A stretch of 64,000 nt of DNA from Chitinophagaceae bacterium UBA2375 (GCA_002343985.1 DDTB01000017.1:60083-124082), one strand, 5' to 3'. Positions 44,574 to 54,100 are shown, numbered from the stretch's first letter. The notes: generated by a model not told the origin, from the letters alone. Translations and numbers: made by a program.

Positions 44574-45584
44574 ATGGATTCAATCACCCACATTGCACTG
44601 GGCGCCTGCATGGGCGAAGCTTTTGCCGGTAAACAACTGGGCAAGAAAGCCATGATATGGGGCGCACTCGCGCAAAGTGTACCAGACATTGATTTTGTAG
44701 CTTCCTTTTGGATGGATACGCCATCGGACCTGCTCGCGCACCGCGGGTTCACGCATTCGTTTTTGTTTTGCGCATTGATTACGCCTTTGTTCGCGTTAAC
44801 AGCCGACCGTTTGCACAGGCCCCATAATATGCGTTTCAGGCAATGGTTGCTGTATTTCGGCGCGTTGATTTTTATTCATGTCTTTATTGATGCCTTCAAC
44901 AATTATGGCGTGGGCTGGTTTGAGCCTTTCAGCCATGCCCGTATTTCGTTTAATGCCATTTATGTAGCCGACCCCTTGTTCTCGATATGGCCGGTCATTG
45001 CCAGCATTCTCTTATTATACCACAACCGCTGGAACCCGCGCAGGGCAAACTGGTGGCGCTTCGGGCTTGGTTTTAGTTCGATATACCTTATGTATTGCCT
45101 GGCCAATAAAGCAAAAATTGACCATGAAGTAAAGCAGGCATTCGTGAAACAGGAAATACCTGTTGACCGGTATTTCAGCACTCCGGCCCCATTGCAAAAC
45201 TGGGTCTGGTTTGTGGTAGCCGGCAATGACAGCGGTTATCATGTGGGCTTCCGGTCGGTGTTCGACAAAAAGAAGGACATCGATTTTGAGTACTTCCCCC
45301 GCAACAGCAACTTGCTCAAACCCGTGGAAGGCAGCGAAGACCTGCAGAAACTCATCCGCTTCTCCCAACAATTTTATACCGTTGAACAATGGGGTGATAC
45401 ATTGGTATTTAACGACTTAAGGTTCGGGCAAATCATTGGCTGGCATAAACGGAAAAACAGTTTTGTATTTCATTACTACCTCAACAAGCCCGAAGGGAAT
45501 GAACTCATTGTGCAGCGCGGGCGCTTTACCGGTTGGAACAAGCACACGGCATTGTCGTTGTTGCGGCGGATCAAAGGCTTTTAA
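44574..45584 (+). CDS. YdjM/YbcI-type membrane-bound metal-dependent hydrolase
   Basis: A 336-residue protein of the DUF457 family. The N-terminal MDSITHIALGACMGEAF, VPDIDFV and HRGFTHS segments supply the conserved Asp and His residues; four or five membrane spans follow. Members are thought to be phospholipase-like metal-dependent hydrolases in the inner membrane, though few have been tested. It lies 25 bases after the universal stress gene, so it is probably in the same transcript. Confidence 0.8.
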   Translation: MDSITHIALGACMGEAFAGKQLGKKAMIWGALAQSVPDIDFVASFWMDTPSDLLAHRGFTHSFLFCALITPLFALTADRLHRPHNMRFRQWLLYFGALIFIHVFIDAFNNYGVGWFEPFSHARISFNAIYVADPLFSIWPVIASILLLYHNRWNPRRANWWRFGLGFSSIYLMYCLANKAKIDHEVKQAFVKQEIPVDRYFSTPAPLQNWVWFVVAGNDSGYHVGFRSVFDKKKDIDFEYFPRNSNLLKPVEGSEDLQKLIRFSQQFYTVEQWGDTLVFNDLRFGQIIGWHKRKNSFVFHYYLNKPEGNELIVQRGRFTGWNKHTALSLLRRIKGF

Positions 45585-45607
45585 TCAAATCACAAGGCGG
45601 GCCCCTC

Positions 45608-45621
45608 TTGAGATGGATCAA
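45608..45621 (+). promoter_or_regulatory. FNR/CRP-like site upstream of the baeRF-ppsA operon
   Basis: TTGAGATGGATCAA is TTGA-N6-TCAA. Its centre (45614.5) is 51.5 bases upstream of a weak -7 box, TAATTTAA (45666-45673), the same spacing as at the universal stress gene. Confidence 0.5.
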
Positions 45622-45691
45622 GCGAAAAACTGACAGTAATCATCTGCCGGGCAGGGCAATGGGCGTAATTTAACTGGCTAAAACAGTTGTT

Positions 45692-46792
45692 ATGAACCAT
45701 AATATCCCATCTGATGTGCGTGAAATCATGGATGCCGTGCATTACCGCCCTTCCGTTTCCATCATTCTTCCATTCGACGTGAAAGTGAATGCGCATAAGG
45801 AATTGTCGCATTCACTCAAGGTTGCTGCTGACAAAGTAGAGCAGGAGTTGAATAATAATTATCCGGCTGAAATGTCTGAACTGCTGATGAATAAACTCCG
45901 TCAGTTGATCCGTGATGTGAAGATTGATACAAAGGGGAAAAGCATGGCCTTATTTGTGTCGCCCATTTTTCAAAAAGTGTATTACCTGGAAGTTCCGGTA
46001 GAAGAGAAAATTGTAGTAGACGATTCTTTTGAAATCCGCGACCTCGTATTTAACCTCAAACAAAAAAACCACTTTCTGCTGATGCGCCTGAGTAGCCATA
46101 TCTGCTCGCTGTATCTCTGGAACCAGGGCCGGTTTAATAAAGTGATCACCGACCAGCCAATGGAAGTGGAAGCGTACCTGAATGAAGCGCCCGAACGGGT
46201 GGCTAATTTTTCGGATATGGGTGACCGTAAGGATATCATCACACAGAAATTCATTCAGCAAATGGACCAGGTATTGGGCCGGGTCCTGAAAGAAAACCCG
46301 CTTCCGGTAATTGTGATTGGCCCGGATAAAGTGTTGGGTCACTTCAGGCAGGTTAGTAAAAATATTTCGCAGGCCTGCGCCTTTATCACAGGGAACTATG
46401 ATGAGTCAAGTTATCCGGAATTGAATCAACTGATTGCGCCACATGTAAACCAATGGAGAAAAGACAGGCAGGACGCGCTGATCAAAGACCTGGAAGATGC
46501 GGCCAATAAGCGGAAATTGTCTGTGGGCATGCAGGAAGTGTGGAGGGAAGTGATGAACCATAACGGAAGGCTCATGCTGGTAGAAAGGGATTTCATGTAC
46601 CCGGCCCAACGCGGCGGCGACCAAACCGTAATCAATCCTTTGGATAATCTATCTGATGAGTCTTTATATATCCGCGACGCGGTAGACGACGCGATTGAAA
46701 AGCTGTTGTCGAACGGAGGGGATGTGGAATTTGTGGAACCCGATGCATTGAAAGATTATGGACGCATTGCCCTGATTCAATTTTATTCATAA
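45692..46792 (+). CDS. baeRF-like (bacterial eRF1-related) protein
   Basis: A 366-residue protein resembling the baeRF group, the bacterial relatives of archaeal and eukaryotic release factor eRF1, probably of the baeRF3 type. A central region (about 120-280) has the alternating strands of the eRF1 middle and C domains, with FVSPIFQKVYYL and PVIVIGPDKVL segments. It lacks a GGQ peptide-release motif. baeRF genes occur with stress and ribosome-hibernation genes. Here it lies 4 bases upstream of ppsA and is its operon partner. The family call is moderate; a hypothetical annotation is the fallback. Confidence 0.55.
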   Translation: MNHNIPSDVREIMDAVHYRPSVSIILPFDVKVNAHKELSHSLKVAADKVEQELNNNYPAEMSELLMNKLRQLIRDVKIDTKGKSMALFVSPIFQKVYYLEVPVEEKIVVDDSFEIRDLVFNLKQKNHFLLMRLSSHICSLYLWNQGRFNKVITDQPMEVEAYLNEAPERVANFSDMGDRKDIITQKFIQQMDQVLGRVLKENPLPVIVIGPDKVLGHFRQVSKNISQACAFITGNYDESSYPELNQLIAPHVNQWRKDRQDALIKDLEDAANKRKLSVGMQEVWREVMNHNGRLMLVERDFMYPAQRGGDQTVINPLDNLSDESLYIRDAVDDAIEKLLSNGGDVEFVEPDALKDYGRIALIQFYS

Positions 46793-46796
46793 CTAC

Positions 46797-49208
46797 ATGA
46801 AAAAATACATAAAGGTTTTTTCTGAAACAGGCATATCCGACGTACCGCTTGTGGGTGGTAAAAATGCCTCGTTAGGTGAAATGATTTCCAGGCTTTCGGG
46901 AAAAGGGATCCCCGTGCCTGACGGGTTTTCGGTGACCGCGCTTGGCTTTCAGCATTTCTTGTCTGTTAATGGCCTGCATGAAAAATTACATGAGATACTT
47001 TCACAACTCGACAAAGAAACATACCGCAACCTGAAGGAAACCGGGAAAGCTGCCCGTGAACTTTTTATGAGCGGGACACTCCCGGAAGATTTGGTTTCCG
47101 AAATCAGGGCGTCATACCGGGAATTATCCGGCGCAAACCCTATTGCTGTTGCTGTTCGGAGCAGCGCTACTGCGGAAGACCTGCCCCATGCCAGTTTCGC
47201 GGGCCAGCATGAATCGTACCTGAATGTGCGCGGCGAAGAAGCCTTACTGGCGGCCGTGCACCGTTGTTTTGCATCATTATATACCGACCGGGCCATTAAA
47301 TACAGGGAGGATAACGGTTTCGAACACACGAAAGTGAGCCTCTCGGTCGGTGTGCAACACATGGTGCGAGCGGATACGGGTAGTTCGGGAGTATGTTTTA
47401 CCCTGGAACCGGAATCCGGTTTCAGGGATGTTATTCATATCAGCGGTGTCTGGGGCCTTGGTGAAAATATCGTTCAGGGAACCGTGACGCCGGATGAGTT
47501 TTATGTATTTAAGCCAACACTGGCCAAAGGGTTTTATGCGCTGCTGCAAAAGAAACTGGGAGAGAAGGAATATTTAATGCAATATGGCGATGACCCCGGA
47601 ACGCCTGTGAAGAATATAGAGACGCCCCAGGATTTAAGGGAACAGTTTGTGCTTACCGATGCGGAAGTGCAGGACCTGGCCAAATGGGCATTAGAGATTG
47701 AATCGCATTATCAGCGGCCCATGGATATTGAATGGGCAAAGGACGGTGAAACCGGGAAACTGTACATCATCCAGGCCCGACCCGAAACGGTGCATTCGCA
47801 GGTCAACCCCTTGCATGTAACGGAGTACCATATCAAAGACAAAGGCAAATGCCTCGCGCGCGGGGAAGCCATCGGGCGCAAAGTGGTCACGGGAAAAGCA
47901 AGGCTCTTGTCTTCTCCTGCCGAATCTGGTAAATTGCAGGCAGGGGACATTGTAGTAACCGACCTGACCAGCCCGGACTGGGATCCCATCCTGAAACTCG
48001 CCGGGGGAATCATCACCAATAAAGGCGGAAGAACAAGCCACGCGTCTATAGTAGCCCGTGAGTTAGGTGTGCCCGCGGTAGTAGGCTGTGGCAATGCCAC
48101 GGAAAGCATCCGGGATGGCGTGCCCATCACGGTTTCCTGCAGCGAAGGAAAAACAGGATTTGTGTACGAAGGGCATGTTCCGTTTACGGAAACAGATATT
48201 GATTTTTCCAGCATACAAAAACCCGCATGCACAAAAGTGATGCTGATTGCCGGTGACCCGGATAAGGCTTATACCCTTTCATTTTATCCAAACGACGGCG
48301 TAGGGTTGATGCGCCTCGAGTTCATTATCACGCATGCCGTACAGGTACACCCTATGGCCCTGATCAGGTATGATGCGGTTACAGACCAGGAAGCGAAAAA
48401 TACGATTGACAAGTTGGCCAGGAACTACCCGGACCGGGCGACATACTTTGTAGATAAGCTGGCACAAGGTGTGGCAACGATTGCCGCGGCTTTTTATCCG
48501 AAAGTTGTGATTGTGCGAATGAGTGATTTCAAATCAAACGAATATGCCAACCTGGTGGGAGGAAGGGATTTTGAACCAAAAGAGGAGAACCCTATGATTG
48601 GGTTCAGGGGCGCTTCCAGGTATTATCATGAACTCTACCGCGAAGGATTCAGGCTCGAATGCGAAGCCATCCGGAAGGTACGCGACCAGATGGGGCTCAG
48701 CAATGTGAAAGTGATGATTCCGTTTTGCCGCACGGTGGAGGAAGGCCGGAAAGTGATCGCGCAGATGAAAGCATTTGGTTTGGAGCAGTCTGTTAACGGG
48801 TTGGAAGTGTATGTGATGGCTGAAATACCCAGCAATGTGGTGCTTGCAGAACAATTCGCGGAACTGTTTGACGGGTTTTCCATCGGCTCGAACGACCTGA
48901 CGCAGCTAACGCTTGGTATCGACCGCGACTCGGCATTGGTCAGCAACCTTTTTAGTGAGCAAAACGATGCGGCAATGTATATGATCGCGACCGTTATACA
49001 AAAAGCAAGGGCTGCCGGAAAAAAAATCGGCTTATGCGGCCAAGCGCCCAGCGATTTCCCTGAGTTCGCGGCATTTCTTGTACAGCAGGGCATCCACAGT
49101 ATCTCATTCAACCCCGACGCATTGCTGAAAGGCATCGAGCATATAGTGCAAGCGGAAAGAGAAACCATACCGGCTTCAGCTAAACATGCACATTCAGGGC
49201 TATCTTAG
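46797..49208 (+). CDS. ppsA: Phosphoenolpyruvate synthase
   Basis: An 803-residue enzyme that makes PEP from pyruvate and ATP with release of AMP and phosphate, for gluconeogenesis. The N-terminal ATP-grasp region contains KNASLGEM and RSSATAEDLP; the phosphohistidine is His415 in GGRTSHASIVAREL; the C-terminal PEP-binding barrel contains DFKSNEY, ENPMIGFRGASRY and SIGSNDLTQL. Length matches E. coli PpsA (792). It follows the baeRF-like gene after 4 bases and precedes an ATL-like gene and pfkB, so gluconeogenic and glycolytic genes share a cluster. Confidence 0.96.
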   Translation: MKKYIKVFSETGISDVPLVGGKNASLGEMISRLSGKGIPVPDGFSVTALGFQHFLSVNGLHEKLHEILSQLDKETYRNLKETGKAARELFMSGTLPEDLVSEIRASYRELSGANPIAVAVRSSATAEDLPHASFAGQHESYLNVRGEEALLAAVHRCFASLYTDRAIKYREDNGFEHTKVSLSVGVQHMVRADTGSSGVCFTLEPESGFRDVIHISGVWGLGENIVQGTVTPDEFYVFKPTLAKGFYALLQKKLGEKEYLMQYGDDPGTPVKNIETPQDLREQFVLTDAEVQDLAKWALEIESHYQRPMDIEWAKDGETGKLYIIQARPETVHSQVNPLHVTEYHIKDKGKCLARGEAIGRKVVTGKARLLSSPAESGKLQAGDIVVTDLTSPDWDPILKLAGGIITNKGGRTSHASIVARELGVPAVVGCGNATESIRDGVPITVSCSEGKTGFVYEGHVPFTETDIDFSSIQKPACTKVMLIAGDPDKAYTLSFYPNDGVGLMRLEFIITHAVQVHPMALIRYDAVTDQEAKNTIDKLARNYPDRATYFVDKLAQGVATIAAAFYPKVVIVRMSDFKSNEYANLVGGRDFEPKEENPMIGFRGASRYYHELYREGFRLECEAIRKVRDQMGLSNVKVMIPFCRTVEEGRKVIAQMKAFGLEQSVNGLEVYVMAEIPSNVVLAEQFAELFDGFSIGSNDLTQLTLGIDRDSALVSNLFSEQNDAAMYMIATVIQKARAAGKKIGLCGQAPSDFPEFAAFLVQQGIHSISFNPDALLKGIEHIVQAERETIPASAKHAHSGLS

Positions 49209-49212
49209 TAAG

Positions 49213-49692
49213 ATGAAAAAAGGGAAAAATTCACCATCCTGGAATGTTAAAATGCTCAAGCCAGCGGTACTTGAAATTGTGGAAGCCCCCGCGATCTGGA
49301 TGAAAGGCAAAACAGGCGGAAAAATGCTGATCCCCACACCGGTCATGATCCGGGATATCGTGGTGAAGATCCCCAGGGGAAAACTGATGACCAGCACGGC
49401 ATTGCGCGAGAGGATGGCAGCCGGATGTGGCGCGGATATCTCATGCCCGATGACAACAGGTATTTTTTTATCCATTGCCGCGCATGCGGCCGAGGAGGAC
49501 CGGGCCGAAGGAAAGAAACGCGTCATGCCATATTGGAGGGTCCTTAAGGAAGGGGGTAAATTGAATCCAAAGTTTCCCGGCGGTTGCGCGCAGCAGGCGG
49601 CTTATCTTGAAGCCGAAGGATTTGAGATCCTGAAAGGAAGGGGTAAAGACAGCTATTCCGTTAAGGATTATGCCGCTAAAACCATATCATAA
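49213..49692 (+). CDS. Alkyltransferase-like (MGMT-family) protein with altered active site
   Basis: A 159-residue protein of the MGMT fold. The HTH-like ADISCPMTTGIFLSIAA segment and the PYWRVLKEGGKLNPKFPGG segment match the O6-alkylguanine transferase region, but the PCHR active-site motif reads PYWR, so the acceptor cysteine is replaced by tyrosine. It should not transfer alkyl groups; it may bind lesions as the ATL proteins (which have PWHR) do. I chose ATG 49213, 4 bases after the ppsA stop, over an upstream ATG (49186) inside ppsA. Confidence 0.75.
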   Translation: MKKGKNSPSWNVKMLKPAVLEIVEAPAIWMKGKTGGKMLIPTPVMIRDIVVKIPRGKLMTSTALRERMAAGCGADISCPMTTGIFLSIAAHAAEEDRAEGKKRVMPYWRVLKEGGKLNPKFPGGCAQQAAYLEAEGFEILKGRGKDSYSVKDYAAKTIS

Positions 49693-49721
49693 CGGAAACG
49701 AATAAACGAAATATTCCTCTT

Positions 49722-50657
49722 ATGCCATCAGTGTACACCCTGACATTCAGCCCATGCATCGACAAAAGCACCTCCGTACCCACCCTGCAACCCGAAAAAA
49801 AACTCCGGTGCAGCAACCCGGTGCTTGAGCCCGGCGGGGGCGGCATCAATGTGGCCAGGGCATTGAAACACCTGGGGCATCCGGCCACTGCCGTTTTCCC
49901 ATCGGGGGGATACACCGGCCAGCATTTCAACCAGCTCCTTCGCGAAGAAAATATCCCATCCCTGATCATACCAACCATCTCCGAAACAAGGGAGAACATC
50001 ATTGTGTACGATGAGTCGGGGGGGCAACAGTACCGCTTTGGCATGCCTGGTTCCCCATTGACGGATATGGAGTGGAAAGCCTGCCTGCAAACTTTGGAAG
50101 AAGCCCCCGCGTTGGATTATATCGTAGCCAGCGGCAGCCTTCCCCCGGGCGTGCCCGACGATGTGTTTGCCCGTTTATCCCTGATTGCCCGCAAGAAATC
50201 CGCTAAATTGATCGTGGATACATCCGGGGAAGCCTTACGGCATGCCGTAGACGAAGGATTGTATATGATCAAGCCAAACCTTGGCGAGCTCAGCAAGCTT
50301 GCCGGCCGTGAAGAATTGCATACAGGCGATGTGGTGAATATCGCGAGGTCCATCATCGAAAAAGGCCGTATAGAACTGGCGCTTGTATCTATGGGCGCAG
50401 CAGGTGCCATGTTAGTGACACGTGCGGAAGCCTGCATACTCACGCCTCCTCCCGTGATCCGCAAAAGCACGGTTGGCGCAGGCGACAGCATGGTAGCGGG
50501 CATGATTGCCGGCCTCATACAGTTTGCAGACCCCATCCTCGCCGCACGTTACGCGGTTGCATGCGGCACAGCAGCCACATTAAACCCCGGCACACAATTG
50601 TGCCGCAAAGCTGATGCGGACAGGTTGTACACCCAGGTGATGGTTGCCAATATGTAA
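49722..50657 (+). CDS. pfkB: PfkB-family phosphofructokinase
   Basis: A 311-residue sugar kinase of the ribokinase fold. The signature GGGGINVARAL (near 38-48) and the C-terminal STVGAGDSMVAGM (catalytic Asp) are characteristic of 6-phosphofructokinase 2 and 1-phosphofructokinase. The context, behind ppsA, favours fructose-6-phosphate or a related sugar phosphate. PfkB is a member of the M. tuberculosis dormancy regulon, as are the Usp, Hsp20 and class II RNR families also found in this window. It is 29 bases beyond the ATL-like gene. Confidence 0.87.
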   Translation: MPSVYTLTFSPCIDKSTSVPTLQPEKKLRCSNPVLEPGGGGINVARALKHLGHPATAVFPSGGYTGQHFNQLLREENIPSLIIPTISETRENIIVYDESGGQQYRFGMPGSPLTDMEWKACLQTLEEAPALDYIVASGSLPPGVPDDVFARLSLIARKKSAKLIVDTSGEALRHAVDEGLYMIKPNLGELSKLAGREELHTGDVVNIARSIIEKGRIELALVSMGAAGAMLVTRAEACILTPPPVIRKSTVGAGDSMVAGMIAGLIQFADPILAARYAVACGTAATLNPGTQLCRKADADRLYTQVMVANM

Positions 50658-50728
50658 CGGTGAACCGTATCCTTTTTTTTGCGATATTTATATGGTCTAC
50701 TTATTGCAACCAATACCGTTAGCGCTGT

Positions 50729-51499
50729 ATGAATCTATCTCCCAACCTCAAAAGTTTTCTGAATGAAGCCGGGGATATAGCGCGTTTCACCGGGCGCTTT
50801 TTCAGCCAGACAATCCGCCCAAGGTTTGAATGGAATGAATTCATCCGCCAGTGTTTTGTTATCGGGTATTTATCCCTTCCGCTGGTGGGGCTAACGGCTT
50901 TCATCATGGGCCTAGTACTGACCATGCAGTTGCGTCCTTCAATGGTTGATTATGGTGTGGAATCGCAGTTGCCGGCCATTGTGGGCATTGCCATTGTGCG
51001 GGAAATCGGGCCTGTTATTACCGCGCTCATATTCGCCGGTAAAATCGGCAGCAGCATCGGCGCCGAATTGGGTTCCATGAAAGTAACGGAACAAATTGAC
51101 GCGATGGAAGTGAGTGGCACCAATCCCTTTAAATACCTCGTAGTCACCAGGGTGCTTGCAGCCACTTTTATGCTACCGGTATTGGTACTGCTCGGCGATT
51201 CCATCTCATTATATGGTTCTTACCTGGGCGTAAACGTAAAGGGGTCTACTTCATTTTATTTATTCTGGATGCAGGTGTTCGATAATCTCTCTTTTTCGGA
51301 TGTGTTACCCGCGTTTGTCAAAAGTTTTTTCTTTGGTTTCGCGGTGGGAATTGTGGGTTGCTATAAAGGATATAACAGCATGAAGGGAACAGAAGGCGTT
51401 GGCCGGTCAGCCAATTCGGCCGTTGTGCTATCGTCCATATTAATTTTTATCATTGACCTGCTCGCGGTGCAAATCACTGACGCGCTTGGAATCAATTAA
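50729..51499 (+). CDS. mlaE: MlaE-type ABC permease
   Basis: A 256-residue permease of the MlaEFD lipid transporter that moves phospholipids between outer and inner membrane. It has about five spans with the conserved GPVITALIFAGKIGSSIGAELGSM and EQIDAMEV segments, which define the MlaE (formerly DUF140) family. Its stop overlaps the mlaF start by one base (TAATG). Confidence 0.92.
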   Translation: MNLSPNLKSFLNEAGDIARFTGRFFSQTIRPRFEWNEFIRQCFVIGYLSLPLVGLTAFIMGLVLTMQLRPSMVDYGVESQLPAIVGIAIVREIGPVITALIFAGKIGSSIGAELGSMKVTEQIDAMEVSGTNPFKYLVVTRVLAATFMLPVLVLLGDSISLYGSYLGVNVKGSTSFYLFWMQVFDNLSFSDVLPAFVKSFFFGFAVGIVGCYKGYNSMKGTEGVGRSANSAVVLSSILIFIIDLLAVQITDALGIN

Positions 51500-52281
51500 T
51501 GCTGATGCAAACAGAAGAAACGGAAATACAAACAACTGCGAACGATCAGCCCGGTAATGTGGTGCTTCGCATCCATCATTTGTATAAATCGTTTGGCAGC
51601 AATAAAGTGCTGGTTGATTTTCATCTTGATGTGATCAGGGGCGAATCACTGGTGGTGTTGGGAAAATCCGGTTCAGGTAAATCTGTTTTGATCAAATGCA
51701 TTATTGGTTTGCTGGAGCCTGATGAAGGGGATATTGAAATATTCGGGGAAAGCATCAGCGCGATGACGGCTGAAGCTTTGGATAAAATCCGCGCCAGGGT
51801 TGGCTTCCTGTTTCAGAGCAATGCCCTGTATGATTCGATGACGGTTCGCGAGAACCTGGAGTTTCCCTTGCGCCGCCACTGGATACAGGTTTCCCAACAG
51901 GAAATCAATGATATGATTTTGCAGGCGCTGGATGATGTGGGGCTGGCACATACCATTGATATGATGCCGGCGGAATTATCCGGGGGCATGCGGAAACGGA
52001 TTGCCCTGGCCCGTACCCTGATTTTAAAACCCGAAATCATATTGTATGATGAACCCACAACAGGCCTTGACCCCATTACCAGCCGTGAAATCATTCAGTT
52101 GATGATGGATATACAGGATAAATACAATACCACTTCCGTGATCATATCGCACGACATGAACTGTGTGCGTACGGCCAGCGACAGGGTGGTGGTTTTGGTG
52201 GATGGCCGTTGCTATGCTTTAGGTACCTTTGAGGAACTATCGCGCAGCCAGGATGAAAAAGTGAAACAATTTTTTGCATGA
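51499..52281 (+). CDS. mlaF: MlaF-type ABC ATP-binding protein
   Basis: A 260-residue ATPase of the same transporter. Walker A is GKSGSGKSVLIK, the signature is LSGGMRKRIALAR, and Walker B is IILYDEPTTGLDP. The R-A-R-V-GFLFQS-NALYDSM Q-loop region is typical of MlaF. A second ATG lies two codons later (51505). The start of mlaD overlaps its stop. Confidence 0.92.
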   Translation: MLMQTEETEIQTTANDQPGNVVLRIHHLYKSFGSNKVLVDFHLDVIRGESLVVLGKSGSGKSVLIKCIIGLLEPDEGDIEIFGESISAMTAEALDKIRARVGFLFQSNALYDSMTVRENLEFPLRRHWIQVSQQEINDMILQALDDVGLAHTIDMMPAELSGGMRKRIALARTLILKPEIILYDEPTTGLDPITSREIIQLMMDIQDKYNTTSVIISHDMNCVRTASDRVVVLVDGRCYALGTFEELSRSQDEKVKQFFA

Positions 52282-53291
52282 CCATGAAAGAGCGAAAAGC
52301 GATCAACAATGTCAAACTGGGATTTTTTGTAGTGGCCGGACTGGCATTCCTGGTGCTGGTACTGTACATGATTGGAAGAGACCAGAGCATGTTTGGATCA
52401 AACTATACACTCAAAGCAAGGTTTGACCATGTGCAGGGGTTAGTTTCCGGGAATAATGTGCGATACGCCGGAATCGAAGCCGGAACGGTTAAAAAAGTCA
52501 GCATCCTCAATGATACGGTGATTGAAGTGACCATGCTGATTGAAAAGCGAATGCTTAACATCATCCGTAAGAACGCACTTGTCTCCATAGGCACCGAAGG
52601 CCTTGTAGGGAATAAGGTGGTGAACATCACGCCTGCGCATGAACCGGCAGATTTTGCCGTGGAGGGAGATATATTGCCCACCCGAAGATCGGTCAGCACC
52701 GATGATATGCTTAATACTTTAGAGGAAACCAATAAGGATATCGCTTTCATTGCACGTGAATTAAAAACAACGGTGACCCGCATCAATAACAGCAGCGCTT
52801 TATGGAATATGCTGAGCGATTCCGGCATCCCCAATGATATCCGTTCTTCCGTGCATCAAATCCGCCAGGCAACGGGCAAGGCTAACCTGATGGTGAACGA
52901 CCTGCACGAATTGGTAAGGGATGTAAAAGAGGGCAAAGGGTCGGTGGGGGCATTGCTTACCGATACGGCATTCGCATACAACCTCAACCAACTGATGATG
53001 CAGTACCAGCAAGTGGGTGTACAGGCCGATTCGCTGGCGAAGGAAATGCAGGCCATGGTTTCTTCAATCCGGCAGGATGTAAACCAAGGCCCCGGACCGG
53101 TGCACAGTTTGCTCAAAGACAAAAGCATATCCGACAAACTCCAGCAGTCGCTCGATAATATCCAAAAAGGAACCGATGGCTTTAACCAGAATATGGAAGC
53201 CCTGAAGCATAACTTTTTATTCAGGGGTTATTTCAGGAAACTGGAAAAGAAACAACGGAAAGCCGCGGCCGAAAATGCCGCGACACCCTGA
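52278..53291 (+). CDS. mlaD: MlaD-type MCE-domain protein
   Basis: A 337-residue protein with one N-terminal span (about 15-33) and a single MCE domain (40-120, FDHVQGLVSGNNVRYAGIEAG segment) followed by a long helical region (150-300). It should form the periplasmic lipid-binding ring of the MlaEFD complex. It overlaps mlaF by 4 bases (ATGA), so the three genes are translated together. No MlaB or MlaC is next to them. Confidence 0.9.
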   Translation: MTMKERKAINNVKLGFFVVAGLAFLVLVLYMIGRDQSMFGSNYTLKARFDHVQGLVSGNNVRYAGIEAGTVKKVSILNDTVIEVTMLIEKRMLNIIRKNALVSIGTEGLVGNKVVNITPAHEPADFAVEGDILPTRRSVSTDDMLNTLEETNKDIAFIARELKTTVTRINNSSALWNMLSDSGIPNDIRSSVHQIRQATGKANLMVNDLHELVRDVKEGKGSVGALLTDTAFAYNLNQLMMQYQQVGVQADSLAKEMQAMVSSIRQDVNQGPGPVHSLLKDKSISDKLQQSLDNIQKGTDGFNQNMEALKHNFLFRGYFRKLEKKQRKAAAENAATP

Positions 53292-53309
53292 TGCCGGTCA
53301 TGCCCGTGT

Positions 53310-53323
53310 TTGAGGATGGTCAT
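53310..53323 (+). promoter_or_regulatory. FNR/CRP-like site (one mismatch) before the holin-X-like gene
   Basis: TTGAGGATGGTCAT is TTGA-N6-TCAT. It lies 79 bases upstream of the gene. A -7-like box with the 51.5-base spacing is not seen here, so the call is weaker than the other two. Confidence 0.35.
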
Positions 53324-53401
53324 GCACAGACTGCAGGTTTGATGTACCTTCATAGAAAGGTATTTCTGTTTAAAAACCAGGAGGCATAAAATAAGCATAT
53401 C

Positions 53402-53764
53402 ATGCAAAAAACATTTGCCAAAGCGGAGGAACTAACGGAGCATATCCGGGAATATATCAATGCAAGAATTGATGCCATCAAACTCCAGGTGGCAGAAAAG
53501 GTATCGGCATTGCTGGCAAACCTGATTGCCGGGCTCGTTGTGGCATTTGTCTTTCTTTTTTTTCTCATCCTCCTCAGCATATCATTATCCATACTCATTG
53601 GGCAATGGATTGGACAAATGTGGTTGGGTTTTCTCATTGTAGCGGCGCTGTATTTGCTCTTTGGCATCATCGTTTGGAAAGCCAGGGGCAGGCTGATCCG
53701 TATGCCTATCATGAACGCCATTATTCATCAATTATTCCGCAACGATGAAAAAGATCAGCAATAA
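53402..53764 (+). CDS. Holin-X/YqjE-like membrane protein
   Basis: A 120-residue protein with a helical amphipathic start (1-35) and two membrane spans (about 42-65 and 72-94), in the shape of the Phage_holin_3_6 (holin-X, YqjE) group. In E. coli yqjE lies with yqjD and elaB-type proteins in stationary-phase genes. It is followed by an overlapping small gene. Function as a holin is not implied by the name. Confidence 0.7.
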   Translation: MQKTFAKAEELTEHIREYINARIDAIKLQVAEKVSALLANLIAGLVVAFVFLFFLILLSISLSILIGQWIGQMWLGFLIVAALYLLFGIIVWKARGRLIRMPIMNAIIHQLFRNDEKDQQ

Positions 53765-54056
53765 CAGGCAATTGCAGGAAGAAAAGGAAAGGCTACGGCT
53801 CCGCCAGCAGCACCTGGAAGATAAAATCAGGCTGAACTGGTTGGAATTGAAAGACAGCCTGCGCCCAAGCAACCTGGCGATGGAAGCTGTGGAGAAAGTG
53901 ATGCACCGGAAAACGGATGATGTCGATAAATTATCCGGCGTTGTGAAAAGCACCGTATCCTATGGCATCGCCATGCTGGCTAAAAAGCTGATTGAAAAAG
54001 CTACCGGCCGCAAAAGCAAAGGACAGGCTGATACAGAAACAGGTTCAGATTGGTAG
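53745..54056 (+). CDS. Small hypothetical helical protein
   Basis: A 103-residue, highly charged protein. Residues 1-50 form a Lys/Glu/Arg-rich helix or coiled coil; the rest is less ordered. No membrane span is visible except a short segment near 65-78. It overlaps the holin-X-like gene by 20 bases, as the yqjK-type partners of yqjE do in enterobacteria; that parallel is inferred. Confidence 0.6.
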   Translation: MKKISNNRQLQEEKERLRLRQQHLEDKIRLNWLELKDSLRPSNLAMEAVEKVMHRKTDDVDKLSGVVKSTVSYGIAMLAKKLIEKATGRKSKGQADTETGSDW

Positions 54057-54074
54057 ATATAAATAAGGGGATTC

Positions 54075-54100
54075 TTTTACTTTTTTTGTTTAAAGTAAAA
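54075..54100. terminator. Bidirectional terminator between the YqjE-like operon and the PLD gene
   Basis: TTTTACTTT (54075-54083) and AAAGTAAAA (54092-54100) form a perfect 9-bp stem with an 8-base loop. It overlaps the last codons of the PLD gene and is flanked by T residues on both sides, so it can stop both convergent transcripts. Confidence 0.75.
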
